A DNA stretch of 64,000 nt from Pedobacter cryotolerans. Its GTDB lineage: Bacteria; Bacteroidota; Bacteroidia; Sphingobacteriales; Sphingobacteriaceae. The notes under the pieces are model-generated. The model ran no database searches and was not told the origin of the DNA. It saw only the letters and a program-made list of their open reading frames with translations. Where the stretch lies: NCBI RefSeq assembly GCF_005116475.1, contig NZ_SWBO01000001.1:124001-188000 (forward strand), given 5' to 3'. Below are positions 1 to 8,751 of this stretch, one piece after another (within the stretch, counting starts at the first letter, position 1; each line of letters begins with the position of its first letter). A program made the translations under genes and the position numbers.

Positions 1-334
1 CTTTACTTTTAGCAAAATGTAAAAAGCGATGTGCATCAAATGAATTTGCCGGAACATTGGTTTCGAAATTTAAGCTTAAACCAACATTTGCCGCCATTTC
101 TTCAACCTGACCTGTCATTTGTTTGGCTTGTGCAACGCTCATTCCTTTTGCTCTTGCTAAATAAGCATATAAATCTTCATTGTTAGTATTGTGATACTCA
201 GGATTGAGTTGAAAACTTTTCCATTCTACCTCAATTTCATCTTTAAAAGGCAATTTTTCAATCGCTTTTTCAAAATGTCTTTTACCAATATAACAAAACG
301 GACACATTACATCCGACCAGATTTCTACTTTCAT
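1..334 (-). CDS. DsbA family (FrnE-like) oxidoreductase, partial at window edge
   Basis: Thioredoxin-fold protein whose first 111 residues are visible; the C-terminal part lies beyond the left edge. The N-terminus MKVEIWSDVMCPFCYIGKRH carries the CPFC active-site motif that is typical of the FrnE/2-hydroxychromene-2-carboxylate isomerase branch of DsbA-like proteins. There is no signal peptide, so a cytoplasmic protein is expected, as for FrnE. The start is the ATG at 334. Family members act in thiol redox chemistry or polyketide-type isomerisation; the substrate cannot be read from the sequence. A hairpin terminator (381-416) separates it from the M14 peptidase upstream of it on the same strand. 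Confidence 0.85.
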   Translation of the reverse strand, partial: MKVEIWSDVMCPFCYIGKRHFEKAIEKLPFKDEIEVEWKSFQLNPEYHNTNNEDLYAYLARAKGMSVAQAKQMTGQVEEMAANVGLSLNFETNVPANSFDAHRFLHFAKSK

Positions 335-380
335 TGTACAAAGGTAAGGCTGATGGATTTTTGAATGGTAAGCTAAAAGT

Positions 381-416
381 AAAAACCCAGCTAATAAAAA
401 TGTTAGCTGGGTTTTT
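381..416. terminator. Intrinsic terminator between M14 peptidase and DsbA-like gene
   Basis: A perfect 14-base inverted repeat, AAAAACCCAGCTAA at 381-394 and TTAGCTGGGTTTTT at 403-416, with an 8-base loop. The minus-strand transcript of the M14 gene (stop at 441) would run into it and end in a U tract. Inverted symmetry means it could work in both directions. Confidence 0.8.
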
Positions 417-440
417 AAAATGGTTGTCAATGTGACAAAA

Positions 441-3134
441 CTACTTATACAACTGGTTAAACATCCACTTAAATGTTCCGTGTGTTTGCGATCTGAAGGT
501 AATCTCTGGTCCGAAAGCATATAATTTGCCTTTACCATAATCTGCTTCAAAAGCTGCTACACCATCTTGCAAATAGCTTTGCCCCCATGCCCAGCCACTG
601 CGTAATGGCGTTGATGTTGAGAACCAAGCAAGTGGTCTAATTTTACCGCTATTGTTCGGACTTAATTTAAAAACAGGGCTGTTATCAAAATAAATATCAG
701 CATTGCTTTCCATGCCCCAATTTGCAGCTAAAGATTGATCTACAGCTACATTTAACACGCTACCGGGCACATAATATTTTGTTGCAGGCAATCTTTTCTC
801 AGCACCATCAACCAATTCAACCATCGCATTGCGAACAGGTAAATTTAAGTGGGCAGCTAAATTTGTAGCCGAACCGATGGTTACAATTTTTCCGCCAGCT
901 TCTAAAAACGATTTCAGCTGTGGAATAGATTTGTCTTGAGAAACTCTTCCTATTCTGTTTCTAAACTCTTCTGGAATACTTTCTAAAGCTGGAGTGCCAA
1001 AACCACCTCTTCCTCCCCCAGCTTCATTTACATTAGCACTAAAAGCAGGAATTGAACCCCCAACAAATACAATTACATCAAATTTATCTTTCAAATTACC
1101 CTTGTCAATATCTTGAGGATAAATTACCGTAGCATCAAATTTATGTTGCTCCATAATGTATCTAATCCAGCCTGATGGCATTGAACCGCCATAAGTATCC
1201 CAAATAGCGATACGAGAAGGGGTGATTTTTATAGCGTTTGCAGGTTTACTAGCTGAACTAACCTTCATCCCATAATTATTTGTTAAAATGCTTTTTGCTT
1301 TTGCTGCGGCAGGCACATAAAATGAACCATCTTTCGCATTGCGATAAACTTCTGCGCCACTTTTTAACAATTCATTTACTGCAGCATAACTTTCATTTGC
1401 AGCTGCGCTTAACACATATCCGCTTCCAGAAGGTAAAGATTTTGGTGTAACTTTTAACAATTCTCCGTAAGGGATTTTTTCGAAAGGACCTTCAAAATTG
1501 TTTAAAATACGATCAAATTTAACGTTCATCAAATAAGCCAAGGTCCAACCTGCCGCATCGTAAGGCGCAACTGGTGGCCCGCCTTCATATTTAAAATCAT
1601 TAGGATGGTCTTGTGGCTCGAACATATCTAAAACATGTGGGCGAAATGCCTGATCTGTTTTTACAATATAACTTCCGGTAGGATAACTTTTACCAGCAAC
1701 CGAAAAAGGAGCGGTAGCTTTTTGTACACCCACACCAGTTCTAATTAATGCATTTAAAAAGCGGATTGCTGTTGTAAAATCTGGTTGATCTGCAGAAAGA
1801 ATATAACCTCTTGGGTCTCTATTTACAGGATTTTTCATCACTGTATCTAAATATTTTACAGGTATGCCGCCTCTGTTATTGCTATATTTATCGGCTTGTG
1901 CTGCGGCATTAATGGCGTCAATTTTTTTAGGCGAGAAAGACCAAGTGTCTTTACTTCCTCTATCAATTGAGTTTTTGCCCATTTTGTAAATGTTAAACAA
2001 CAACTCATCGTAATAACGCTGAGCATAATTTAAAACCGCATAATTCAACGAAACCGAGTAATCTATCGAGTTTTTGAAAAACCATTTTTGTGGTAAAACC
2101 GGATTTGGAGAATCGCCATTTGGCAATAAACGAGCTGGAACTAAAGGTATTTCTGAAGGAGTTGGATTGCCAGTAATCTCGGTTAATAAACCGATCATGT
2201 TATGGAAATAGGTAGTAGTTCTTAAACCACCGTTGTACCAAGTAGAAAACACAGAACCACCTCGTTGTGTATAACCAGGTTTCGCTTCAACATTCATTCT
2301 ATTGTGCATTGCAGCGCCAACGGCATCTAAACTTGTCATTAAAATTGGATCGAAAACATAGTTGTAAGGATCGCGGTATGGTGGCCCAGCTACAACAGTT
2401 CCTGCCGGACCAGTTTGGTGGTGATTGTACATAATTTGAGGGATCCATTCTACAAATAATTGGCGACCCATGTTTTGTGTTTCTTTTAAGTTTAGCATAA
2501 AAAAATCGCGGTTATTATCGTGTCCAGCGTATTTTTCGTACAAACGAGGCAAACCCGCTAATGAGCGTTTTTTAGGATCTTTCTCTCTCATGTACCAGTC
2601 GCTTTGTAGCTCTTGCCCATCCGGATTGGCATGTGTCATCAATACAATTACATTATCTAAAATTTTTGTGGTTTCTGCATCAGTTCTGCTCGATAAATTA
2701 TACGCAGTTTCAATTAATTGATGAGCGCCAACAGTTTCATTGGCGTGTAAACCACCATCAATCCAAACTACAGCTTTACCATCTTGTGCCAATTGTTTTG
2801 CTTGTTCTGGTGTTAAACCTTCGGCTCTGGCTAATTTTTGAGAAATTTCTTTGTATTTAGCTAAATTCTTTTGGTTTTCTTCTGATGTTACAATTAGCAT
2901 GTATTGGGTTCTGCCTTCTTCAGTTTTACCAATATCTACCAGTTTAACTCGTTTAGAAGTAGCCGCTAATTTTTTAAAATAAGCTTCAGTTTGTGTGTAA
3001 TTGGCCAATTGGTAATCATCACCAATGTTAAAGCCAAAATGTTCTTTTGGTGTAGGAATGTTTTGTGCAAAAGCCGTTTGAATGCAAAAAAGCATTGCCA
3101 CTAACCAAATGCAAGGTTTGTAAAATTTCGCCAT
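441..3134 (-). CDS. Exported M14 family zinc carboxypeptidase
   Basis: 897-residue exported peptidase. The N-terminus has a signal peptide with a cleavage site after TAFA. The M14 zinc site is visible as the HxxE motif in DGGLHANETVGAHQL near residue 130, followed by THANPDGQE, typical of this family. The substrate-side/catalytic Glu is probably in GLLTEITGNPTPSE near residue 320. The remaining ~550 residues hold a glutamine-amidotransferase-like or beta-rich region (IVFVGGSIPAF, KLYAFGPEITFR) seen in large Bacteroidetes M14 proteins. It likely hydrolyses peptides or peptidoglycan-derived peptides in the periplasm. Monocistronic, with a terminator at 381-416 and a possible -7 box (TATATTTG on the minus strand) at 3158-3165. 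Confidence 0.85.
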   Translation of the reverse strand: MAKFYKPCIWLVAMLFCIQTAFAQNIPTPKEHFGFNIGDDYQLANYTQTEAYFKKLAATSKRVKLVDIGKTEEGRTQYMLIVTSEENQKNLAKYKEISQKLARAEGLTPEQAKQLAQDGKAVVWIDGGLHANETVGAHQLIETAYNLSSRTDAETTKILDNVIVLMTHANPDGQELQSDWYMREKDPKKRSLAGLPRLYEKYAGHDNNRDFFMLNLKETQNMGRQLFVEWIPQIMYNHHQTGPAGTVVAGPPYRDPYNYVFDPILMTSLDAVGAAMHNRMNVEAKPGYTQRGGSVFSTWYNGGLRTTTYFHNMIGLLTEITGNPTPSEIPLVPARLLPNGDSPNPVLPQKWFFKNSIDYSVSLNYAVLNYAQRYYDELLFNIYKMGKNSIDRGSKDTWSFSPKKIDAINAAAQADKYSNNRGGIPVKYLDTVMKNPVNRDPRGYILSADQPDFTTAIRFLNALIRTGVGVQKATAPFSVAGKSYPTGSYIVKTDQAFRPHVLDMFEPQDHPNDFKYEGGPPVAPYDAAGWTLAYLMNVKFDRILNNFEGPFEKIPYGELLKVTPKSLPSGSGYVLSAAANESYAAVNELLKSGAEVYRNAKDGSFYVPAAAKAKSILTNNYGMKVSSASKPANAIKITPSRIAIWDTYGGSMPSGWIRYIMEQHKFDATVIYPQDIDKGNLKDKFDVIVFVGGSIPAFSANVNEAGGGRGGFGTPALESIPEEFRNRIGRVSQDKSIPQLKSFLEAGGKIVTIGSATNLAAHLNLPVRNAMVELVDGAEKRLPATKYYVPGSVLNVAVDQSLAANWGMESNADIYFDNSPVFKLSPNNSGKIRPLAWFSTSTPLRSGWAWGQSYLQDGVAAFEADYGKGKLYAFGPEITFRSQTHGTFKWMFNQLYK

Positions 3135-3559
3135 GAAAATAAGTTTAGTTTGTTAATCAAATATAAAGCAGAAAACGAAAGATAATTTGCTTGCTGTAAA
3201 TTTGTTACATGAGCCCTTAAGTGATTTATAAGCTAAATTTGAAAATATACTATGGTGTTTTATAGGGTTGGAATTCCTGCTATTCGCTACAATTTTTTTT
3301 GATTTGTCCTTCGACAGGCTCAGGATGACAATCAAAAAAAGATTTTCGCTGCTATCAGAGCTTGTCCGCCGTGGCGGATTTAGAAACTCTGGCCGTTGCT
3401 ACTATGAGGGGATTGCATAGCACAGCATTAACTTATATAGCCCTAATTGAAGCGATATCTTTTTATTAAAACCTTTAGGTTAATAAAAAATATAGCGGAA
3501 AGTAGGACTAACTTTAATAATTGCAAAAGTATTGCGCTTCAAAAAAAATCAATTTTCTG
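3135..3559. repeat. Intergenic region with a divergent dispersed repeat copy
   Basis: No gene is seen. Bases 3303-3430 resemble the dispersed repeat at 49982-50189: TCCTTCGACAGGCTCAGGAT followed by GACAATC and an A-run, then CTATGAGGGGATTGCAT. The copy is clearly more diverged than the two later copies. The part nearest 3135 should hold the M14 promoter. Confidence 0.5.
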
Positions 3560-4366
3560 TTAATACAAAATCAAATACAGATAAACAAAAACCACAGGAG
3601 CGGCAATTAATAATCCGTCAAAACGGTCTAAAAAACCACCATGACCAGGTAAAAATGTTCCAGAGTCTTTTGCGTCTAAACTTCTCTTTAACATCGATTC
3701 TACTAAATCGCCAAGCGTACCAAAACACACAATTAATACGGCCATTCCGCCCCATACTGCTGGACTAATTTCAGTGAATTGTGTTGATATGAGGTAGGAA
3801 ACCAATAAGCTGGTAAATAAGCCACCTAAAAAGCCTTCCCATGATTTTTTTGGCGAATGGCGTTCAAATAACCTCGTTTTACCAAATTTTACCCCAAAAA
3901 GATAAGCACCAGTATCACTTGCCCATAACAGCAGTAAAAAAGCAAGAGGTAAATGAAAATTATAATTAAATGAGTCAATCAAAAAACCAAGCGAATAGAA
4001 AAAGCAAAAAGGTACAGTTACATAAATAAATCCCACGAATGTGTAAGAAATATTAGCGAAAGGAATTTTGTTCTTTTTGTAAAGTTCTAATATAAAAACC
4101 GAGAAAATTAACGGTACAATAAGTAGCAAATATTTAAGCTCGAACTCGAAAAAATGATAGGCTGCGGTTATGCTAAACATAATTGCCGCAACGGCTACAC
4201 CCATATTTCTATGCGGACGAATACCGCCCATTTTAACCATTTTATAAAATTCTAGCAACGCTATAATGCTCAAAAGCAAATAAAAGCCAGTAAAAGTATA
4301 GCCATTAAATAATGACGCAAGCATTACTATGGTAAAAAAGAAAGCGGTTATTGCCCTGGTTTTCAT
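3560..4366 (-). CDS. cdsA: Phosphatidate cytidylyltransferase
   Basis: Makes CDP-diacylglycerol from phosphatidic acid and CTP, the entry step to phosphatidylethanolamine and phosphatidylglycerol synthesis. The 268-residue protein has about seven hydrophobic segments. Its C-terminus carries the CdsA signature: GDLVESMLKRSLDAKDSG followed by PGHGGFLDRFDG, including the conserved KD and DRFD acidic residues for metal/CTP binding. It lies 34 bases after the CPBP protease gene on the same strand, so the two are probably co-transcribed. A phosphatidylserine decarboxylase gene that uses the same pathway is at 50441-51100. Confidence 0.95.
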   Translation of the reverse strand: MKTRAITAFFFTIVMLASLFNGYTFTGFYLLLSIIALLEFYKMVKMGGIRPHRNMGVAVAAIMFSITAAYHFFEFELKYLLLIVPLIFSVFILELYKKNKIPFANISYTFVGFIYVTVPFCFFYSLGFLIDSFNYNFHLPLAFLLLLWASDTGAYLFGVKFGKTRLFERHSPKKSWEGFLGGLFTSLLVSYLISTQFTEISPAVWGGMAVLIVCFGTLGDLVESMLKRSLDAKDSGTFLPGHGGFLDRFDGLLIAAPVVFVYLYLILY

Positions 4367-4400
4367 TAGATGTGAGTAGTGAGATTTGAGATATGAGACA

Positions 4401-5348
4401 TTATTTGGGTGAGTTAATTTCAGTCTCTGACATCGGTCGTTCGTTTGCCGACTTCTTCTTTAAAAACCAAAACAAAGCTATGGTTAAAATTGCACTAATT
4501 ATATAACCGTACCAAGCAATGTTTAAATCGTCTGCTTTTTCTATTGGTATTTTGTTTCGCTGCATATACCAAGCAATTACAACTGCGTAACCGTTATTTA
4601 TAAAATGCGCAAACATTGGATACCATAAACTGCCAGTCCAGAAATAAATATAGCCAAATGCGGCTCCTAAAAACATACGTGGAAAAAATCCAAAAAACTG
4701 AAAGTGTATGGTGCTAAAAATAATTGCCGATGTCCAAATAGCTACATGAGGGTTTTTGAACCATCTCCCTAATGTTCTTTGCAAACCTCCTCTAAAAATT
4801 AATTCTTCGCAAATGGCTGGTGTTACTGCAATTACCAAAAGGTTAATTACCAATGCGCCAACAGATGTTCCTGCTAAAATGGCTTTTGTAGTAATTGCAG
4901 CTTCACTTTCTTTATCCGTCATCCATTTCTCCAAATCGCTTAAAAATTTGGGTAAATGCATGTTCATGTTTTGTTCGTTAATCCAACCCATTAATGGAAC
5001 AGAAAAGAGCATCAGTAAAAACACAATACCAAGCAGGTCTATTTTTGGGGTTTTGAAGCCATAAAAGCGTTGTGGCTTTTTACCTTCAAAAATCGCTAAA
5101 ACTATGGCTGGCACTAAAAAAAAACCAATCTGTTGTGCGGTAACCAAAATTTTTAAGGCACCAATGTATTTTAAATCCTTGCCAGTTATCCAATCCATAT
5201 TGTGAATTAAATCTAAACCATAAATTAAGACACAGATAATAAAACCAATAACTAGAAATATCCCAAGCCCAATGGCAGCATTAACACCTAATATCAATAG
5301 TTGTAATAAAGGATGATTTTCTTCTCTAACAGGTTGGCTCAGTTGCAT
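4401..5348 (-). CDS. CPBP family intramembrane metalloprotease
   Basis: 315-residue integral membrane protein of the CAAX-protease/bacteriocin-processing (CPBP, Abi) family. The family motifs are visible: EELIFRGGLQRTLGRW near residue 185 (EExxxR), HFQFFGFFPRMFLGAAFGY (Hxxx) and a third motif with SLWYPMFAHFINN (HxxxN). At least seven transmembrane helices. The family cleaves membrane protein substrates, for example prenylated or lipidated proteins, but the target here is unknown. It is the promoter-proximal gene of an operon with cdsA and is divergent from dusB, with 52 bases between the starts. Confidence 0.9.
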   Translation of the reverse strand: MQLSQPVREENHPLLQLLILGVNAAIGLGIFLVIGFIICVLIYGLDLIHNMDWITGKDLKYIGALKILVTAQQIGFFLVPAIVLAIFEGKKPQRFYGFKTPKIDLLGIVFLLMLFSVPLMGWINEQNMNMHLPKFLSDLEKWMTDKESEAAITTKAILAGTSVGALVINLLVIAVTPAICEELIFRGGLQRTLGRWFKNPHVAIWTSAIIFSTIHFQFFGFFPRMFLGAAFGYIYFWTGSLWYPMFAHFINNGYAVVIAWYMQRNKIPIEKADDLNIAWYGYIISAILTIALFWFLKKKSANERPMSETEINSPK

Positions 5349-5371
5349 TATTTTGAATTTTTGTACCTTTG
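5343..5371 (+). promoter_or_regulatory. Predicted promoter of dusB-apaG
   Basis: A Bacteroidetes-type -7 box TACCTTTG (matching TAnnTTTG) lies at 5364-5371, with a TTG at 5343-5345 in about the right place for the -33 element. The dusB start is 30 bases downstream. Only sequence matching supports this. Confidence 0.45.
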
Positions 5372-5400
5372 TTGCATAAATTTGGTTTGAAGATAGAAAA

Positions 5401-6408
5401 ATGTCTGTAAAGATAGGAAATATTGATTTAGGAGAATTCCCTTTGTTGTTGGCACCGATGGAAGATGTGAGCGATCCGCCTTTCCGTTATGTGTGCAAAC
5501 AAGGCGGGGCAGATTTGATGTATACAGAGTTTATTTCATCAGAGGGACTGATACGCGATGCTGCAAAAAGCCGTAAAAAACTCGATATTTTCGAGTACGA
5601 AAGGCCAATTGGAATCCAGATTTTTGGAAGCGATATAGAAAGTATGCGTGAGGCTACAGAAATAGCAACCCTTGCAGGGCCAGATTTAATGGACATTAAT
5701 TATGGTTGCCCGGTTAAAAACGTGGCTTGCCGTGGTGCTGGATCAGCTTTGCTACAAGACATTGATAAAATGGTAAAAATGACAGAAGCTGTTGTAAAAG
5801 CTACGCATTTGCCAGTTACTGTAAAAACCCGTTTAGGTTGGGACGATAACACTAAAAACATTGAAGAAGTTGCAGAGCGATTGCAGGATATTGGTATACA
5901 AGCACTAACCATTCACGGTCGTACAAGAGCGCAGTTATACAAAGGCGAAGCCGATTGGACTTTAATTAGAGAAATTAAACGCAATCCGCGGATTAAAATT
6001 CCAATTTTTGGCAATGGCGATGTAGATAGCGCCGTAAAAGCTGCCAACTGGCGATTAGAATATGAGGTTGATGGCATTATGATTGGTAGAGCGGCGATTG
6101 GTTATCCTTGGATTTTTAGAGAAGTTAAACACTTTTTTAAAACGGGAGAATTTTTGCCTGGCCCAACCTTAGACGAAAGAATAATTGCCTGCCGAACTCA
6201 TTTAGATAAATCTATAGAATGGAAAGGGCCTAAAGTTGGTGTATTTGAAATGAGACGTCATTATTCGAATTATTTTAAAGGGTTGCCAGATTTTAAACAT
6301 TACAGGATGTTGCTAGTAAAAGAAGAAAATATTGAAATTATCTATCAGTTATTAGACGAAGTGGCAGAAAAATATGAGCATGTTTTGCCTTTTTCTGAAA
6401 TGGCTTGA
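5401..6408 (+). CDS. dusB: tRNA dihydrouridine synthase DusB
   Basis: FMN-dependent reduction of uridines in the tRNA D-loop. The 335-residue protein has the TIM-barrel start LLLAPMEDVSDPPFR and the INYGCPVKNVACRGAGSALL segment. The Cys in GCP (Cys103) is the conserved general acid. FMN/phosphate-binding motifs follow (TVKTRLGWDD, ALTIHGRTRAQLYKG, PIFGNGDV, DGIMIGRAAIGYPW). Length is normal for DusB. It is followed after 30 bases by apaG on the same strand, a probable two-gene operon with the TACCTTTG promoter at 5364. Confidence 0.95.
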   Translation: MSVKIGNIDLGEFPLLLAPMEDVSDPPFRYVCKQGGADLMYTEFISSEGLIRDAAKSRKKLDIFEYERPIGIQIFGSDIESMREATEIATLAGPDLMDINYGCPVKNVACRGAGSALLQDIDKMVKMTEAVVKATHLPVTVKTRLGWDDNTKNIEEVAERLQDIGIQALTIHGRTRAQLYKGEADWTLIREIKRNPRIKIPIFGNGDVDSAVKAANWRLEYEVDGIMIGRAAIGYPWIFREVKHFFKTGEFLPGPTLDERIIACRTHLDKSIEWKGPKVGVFEMRRHYSNYFKGLPDFKHYRMLLVKEENIEIIYQLLDEVAEKYEHVLPFSEMA

Positions 6409-6438
6409 TTATTGAAAAGCATTTTATAAATTTATCAG

Positions 6439-6825
6439 ATGGTTACAACAATTACAGACGGTGTAAAAATTTCGGTAGAGACCATTTACCAAGATGAGCA
6501 TTCTAATCCAGCCAACGAGCATTATATGTTTGCCTATCGAATTGATATTGAAAATTTATCAGCCCATGCAATACAATTGATGCGTAGAAAATGGTTTATA
6601 TTTGATAGCAACGGAACGGTTAGGGAAGTTGAAGGAGAAGGTGTTGTTGGCGTACAACCTGTAATTGAATCAGGCGATAGTTATTCTTATGTTTCTGGTT
6701 GTAACTTAAAAACAGATATAGGCAGCATGAGAGGTAACTATACCATGCACAACTTAGTATTAGAAAAAAGTTTTAAGGTAAATATTCCAGAATTTCAATT
6801 AATTGTTCCTTATAAGCTAAATTAA
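6439..6825 (+). CDS. apaG: ApaG domain protein
   Basis: 128-residue single-domain ApaG protein, an Ig-like beta-sandwich. Typical features are YMFAYRIDIEN, LMRRKWFIFDSNG, VVGVQPVIESGDSYSYVSGC and GSMRGNYTMH. The family is linked genetically to cobalt/magnesium resistance in enterobacteria, and the fold also occurs in F-box proteins; the biochemical role is not settled. Cytoplasmic, no signal peptide. It follows dusB by 30 bases and is convergent with the KAS III gene. Confidence 0.92.
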   Translation: MVTTITDGVKISVETIYQDEHSNPANEHYMFAYRIDIENLSAHAIQLMRRKWFIFDSNGTVREVEGEGVVGVQPVIESGDSYSYVSGCNLKTDIGSMRGNYTMHNLVLEKSFKVNIPEFQLIVPYKLN

Positions 6826-6883
6826 TAGCCTTATAAACATCAAAATACATTTCATTTAGGATATTAAGCAAATAGTAAAAGCC

Positions 6884-7954
6884 TTAAAACTTATAAACTA
6901 TTGCATTAATATGCATTCCTGCTCCAACAGAAGCAAATACTGCATATTCACCTTTATTTGCTTTGTATCCTTCAACCTTGTTGTTTAATACCAAATCTAT
7001 TAATGTTGGTATGGTTGCAACAGAGCTATTACCAAGCCAAGAAATAGTCATTGGAACCAATTTTTCTGGAATTGTATCTAAATTATACAATTTAAATAGG
7101 CGTTTCATAATCGCATGATCCATTTTGCCATTTGCTTGGTGAATAAATACGGTTTTAATTTGATCGATTGACAAACCAGCTTTATCTATTGCCAATTTAA
7201 CAACTTGTGGCACATTGATCACCGCAAATTCATATAATTTACGCCCATTCATTTTTAGGTACATATTGCCATTTTGCTCAGCTGGATTATTGCTATTGCC
7301 CATAATTAACAGATTTGCATGGCTGGCATACGTATGGCTTTTGTGCGTTATTATTCCTGTTGGTTCTTCAGATTCTTTAGCTTCAAAAATTACTGCTCCG
7401 GCTCCGTCAGAAAAAATCATGCTATCTCTATCATGTGGATCGATAATTCTTGAAAGGGTTTCTGAGCCAATAACCATTACTTTTTTGGCATCGCCACTGC
7501 GAATTAAATAATCTGCTTGTATAACACCTTGTACCCAACCCGGACAGCCAAAAATCACATCATAAGCTACACAGTTTGGATTTTCTATTGCTAATTTCTC
7601 TTTAACTTTTGCAGCTAAAGCAGGCAACATGTCCATTCGGTTTGATCCTTCACTTATGTCTCCAAAATTATGGCAAAGGATAATATGATCTAAAGTTTCT
7701 TTATCTACGTTACCGGTTTCTAAGGCTTTTTTAGCAGCAAGAGTTGCGATATCACTATTGAGTAGGTTCGAAGAAACGTATCTTCGTTCTATAATTTCTG
7801 TGATTTCACTAAATTTATGAATGATCTCGCTATTTTCTTTTTCTAATTTAACGCCATTATCATAAAATGATGAGCCCATAAAGTGTTCACCAGAAATGAT
7901 ATTTTCAGGAATATAACTTCCTGTAGCAGTAATAACTGAATAAATTTTGTTCAT
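6884..7954 (-). CDS. 3-oxoacyl-ACP synthase III family protein
   Basis: Thiolase-fold condensing enzyme of the FabH type, 356 residues. The catalytic triad is complete: Cys137 in VIFGCPGWVQG, His in VFIHQANGKMD (about residue 287) and Asn in SWLGNSSVATIP (about residue 320). FSDGAGAVIFE is the usual glycine-rich strand. It starts chain elongation by condensing an acyl-CoA with malonyl-ACP in canonical members. This one is longer and more divergent than housekeeping FabH (about 330 residues), so a role in a specialised lipid or pigment route is possible. It stands alone, between convergent apaG and the co-directional response-regulator gene. Confidence 0.85.
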   Translation of the reverse strand: MNKIYSVITATGSYIPENIISGEHFMGSSFYDNGVKLEKENSEIIHKFSEITEIIERRYVSSNLLNSDIATLAAKKALETGNVDKETLDHIILCHNFGDISEGSNRMDMLPALAAKVKEKLAIENPNCVAYDVIFGCPGWVQGVIQADYLIRSGDAKKVMVIGSETLSRIIDPHDRDSMIFSDGAGAVIFEAKESEEPTGIITHKSHTYASHANLLIMGNSNNPAEQNGNMYLKMNGRKLYEFAVINVPQVVKLAIDKAGLSIDQIKTVFIHQANGKMDHAIMKRLFKLYNLDTIPEKLVPMTISWLGNSSVATIPTLIDLVLNNKVEGYKANKGEYAVFASVGAGMHINAIVYKF

Positions 7955-8102
7955 ATAGATTATTCTGTACCGTATACTGTTTTGGTATTTAGTATAAAAA
8001 TATTACATTTTAATCGAAATTAAAAATAATCAGTTAAATAATCAGAAAATGTTTAAAAATCGGCAGCAAAAATATATGTTGAAACCATCAATTATAAACA
8101 AG

Positions 8103-8750
8103 TTATGCTAAATTATGTTTCAATGCAAAATTTAACAATCCTGTTTTTTTGTCAACATTAAGCTTCTGAATCATGTTTTTTCGATGGGTATCTACTGTAA
8201 ACAAACTAATAAATAGCGTATTGGCTATTTGTTGTGATGAAAAATTTTTGCAAATTAGTTTCAAAATCTCGAGCTCTCTAATGGTAAGATTATGTTTTTT
8301 TAAAAAATCATCATCAGCATTAAATTTGTTTTGAAATGTTAAAAAACTTTCTGTTTGCTTAAAATATGATTTTCCTTGGGCTATATCTCTAACTACACAA
8401 AAAAGTAACTCCGTGTCTGTGTCTTTAGGTAAATATCCTTTTATTCCAAGCGTTTTAAGGCTAGTATTTAAAGAATTGTTGTTATACATTGATAGCACTA
8501 AAATTTTAATGGAAGGAAATAAGCTAATCATTTTTTCAGATGCAGCTTGTCCATCTAAAATTGGCATATTCAAATCTATAATCAATACATCGGGGAAGGT
8601 TTTATTTATTAAATGTAATGCTTCTTTACCATTTGAAGCTTTGCCAATAACCTCAAAATCTGGCTGAGTACAAAGTAAGCCACATAAGCCATCAATAAAT
8701 AGTTTATGGTCATCAACTAGTATGATTTTAATCGATGATGTATTATCCAT
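8103..8750 (-). CDS. NarL/LuxR family response regulator
   Basis: 215 residues: receiver domain (about 1-125) and C-terminal LuxR-type helix-turn-helix (about 150-212). Acidic residues Asp13 and Asp14 and the phosphoacceptor Asp59 (VLIIDLNMPILDG) are present, with Ser/Lys switch residues in ILVLSMY and YLPKD. The DNA-binding part reads LTIRELEILKLICKNFSSQQ then TLFISLFTVDTHRKNM. Only one base separates it from the histidine kinase stop, so kinase and regulator form one transcription unit. The target genes are unknown; the palindrome at 10711-10726 near the kinase promoter is a candidate operator. Confidence 0.93.
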   Translation of the reverse strand: MDNTSSIKIILVDDHKLFIDGLCGLLCTQPDFEVIGKASNGKEALHLINKTFPDVLIIDLNMPILDGQAASEKMISLFPSIKILVLSMYNNNSLNTSLKTLGIKGYLPKDTDTELLFCVVRDIAQGKSYFKQTESFLTFQNKFNADDDFLKKHNLTIRELEILKLICKNFSSQQIANTLFISLFTVDTHRKNMIQKLNVDKKTGLLNFALKHNLA

Positions 8751-8751
8751 T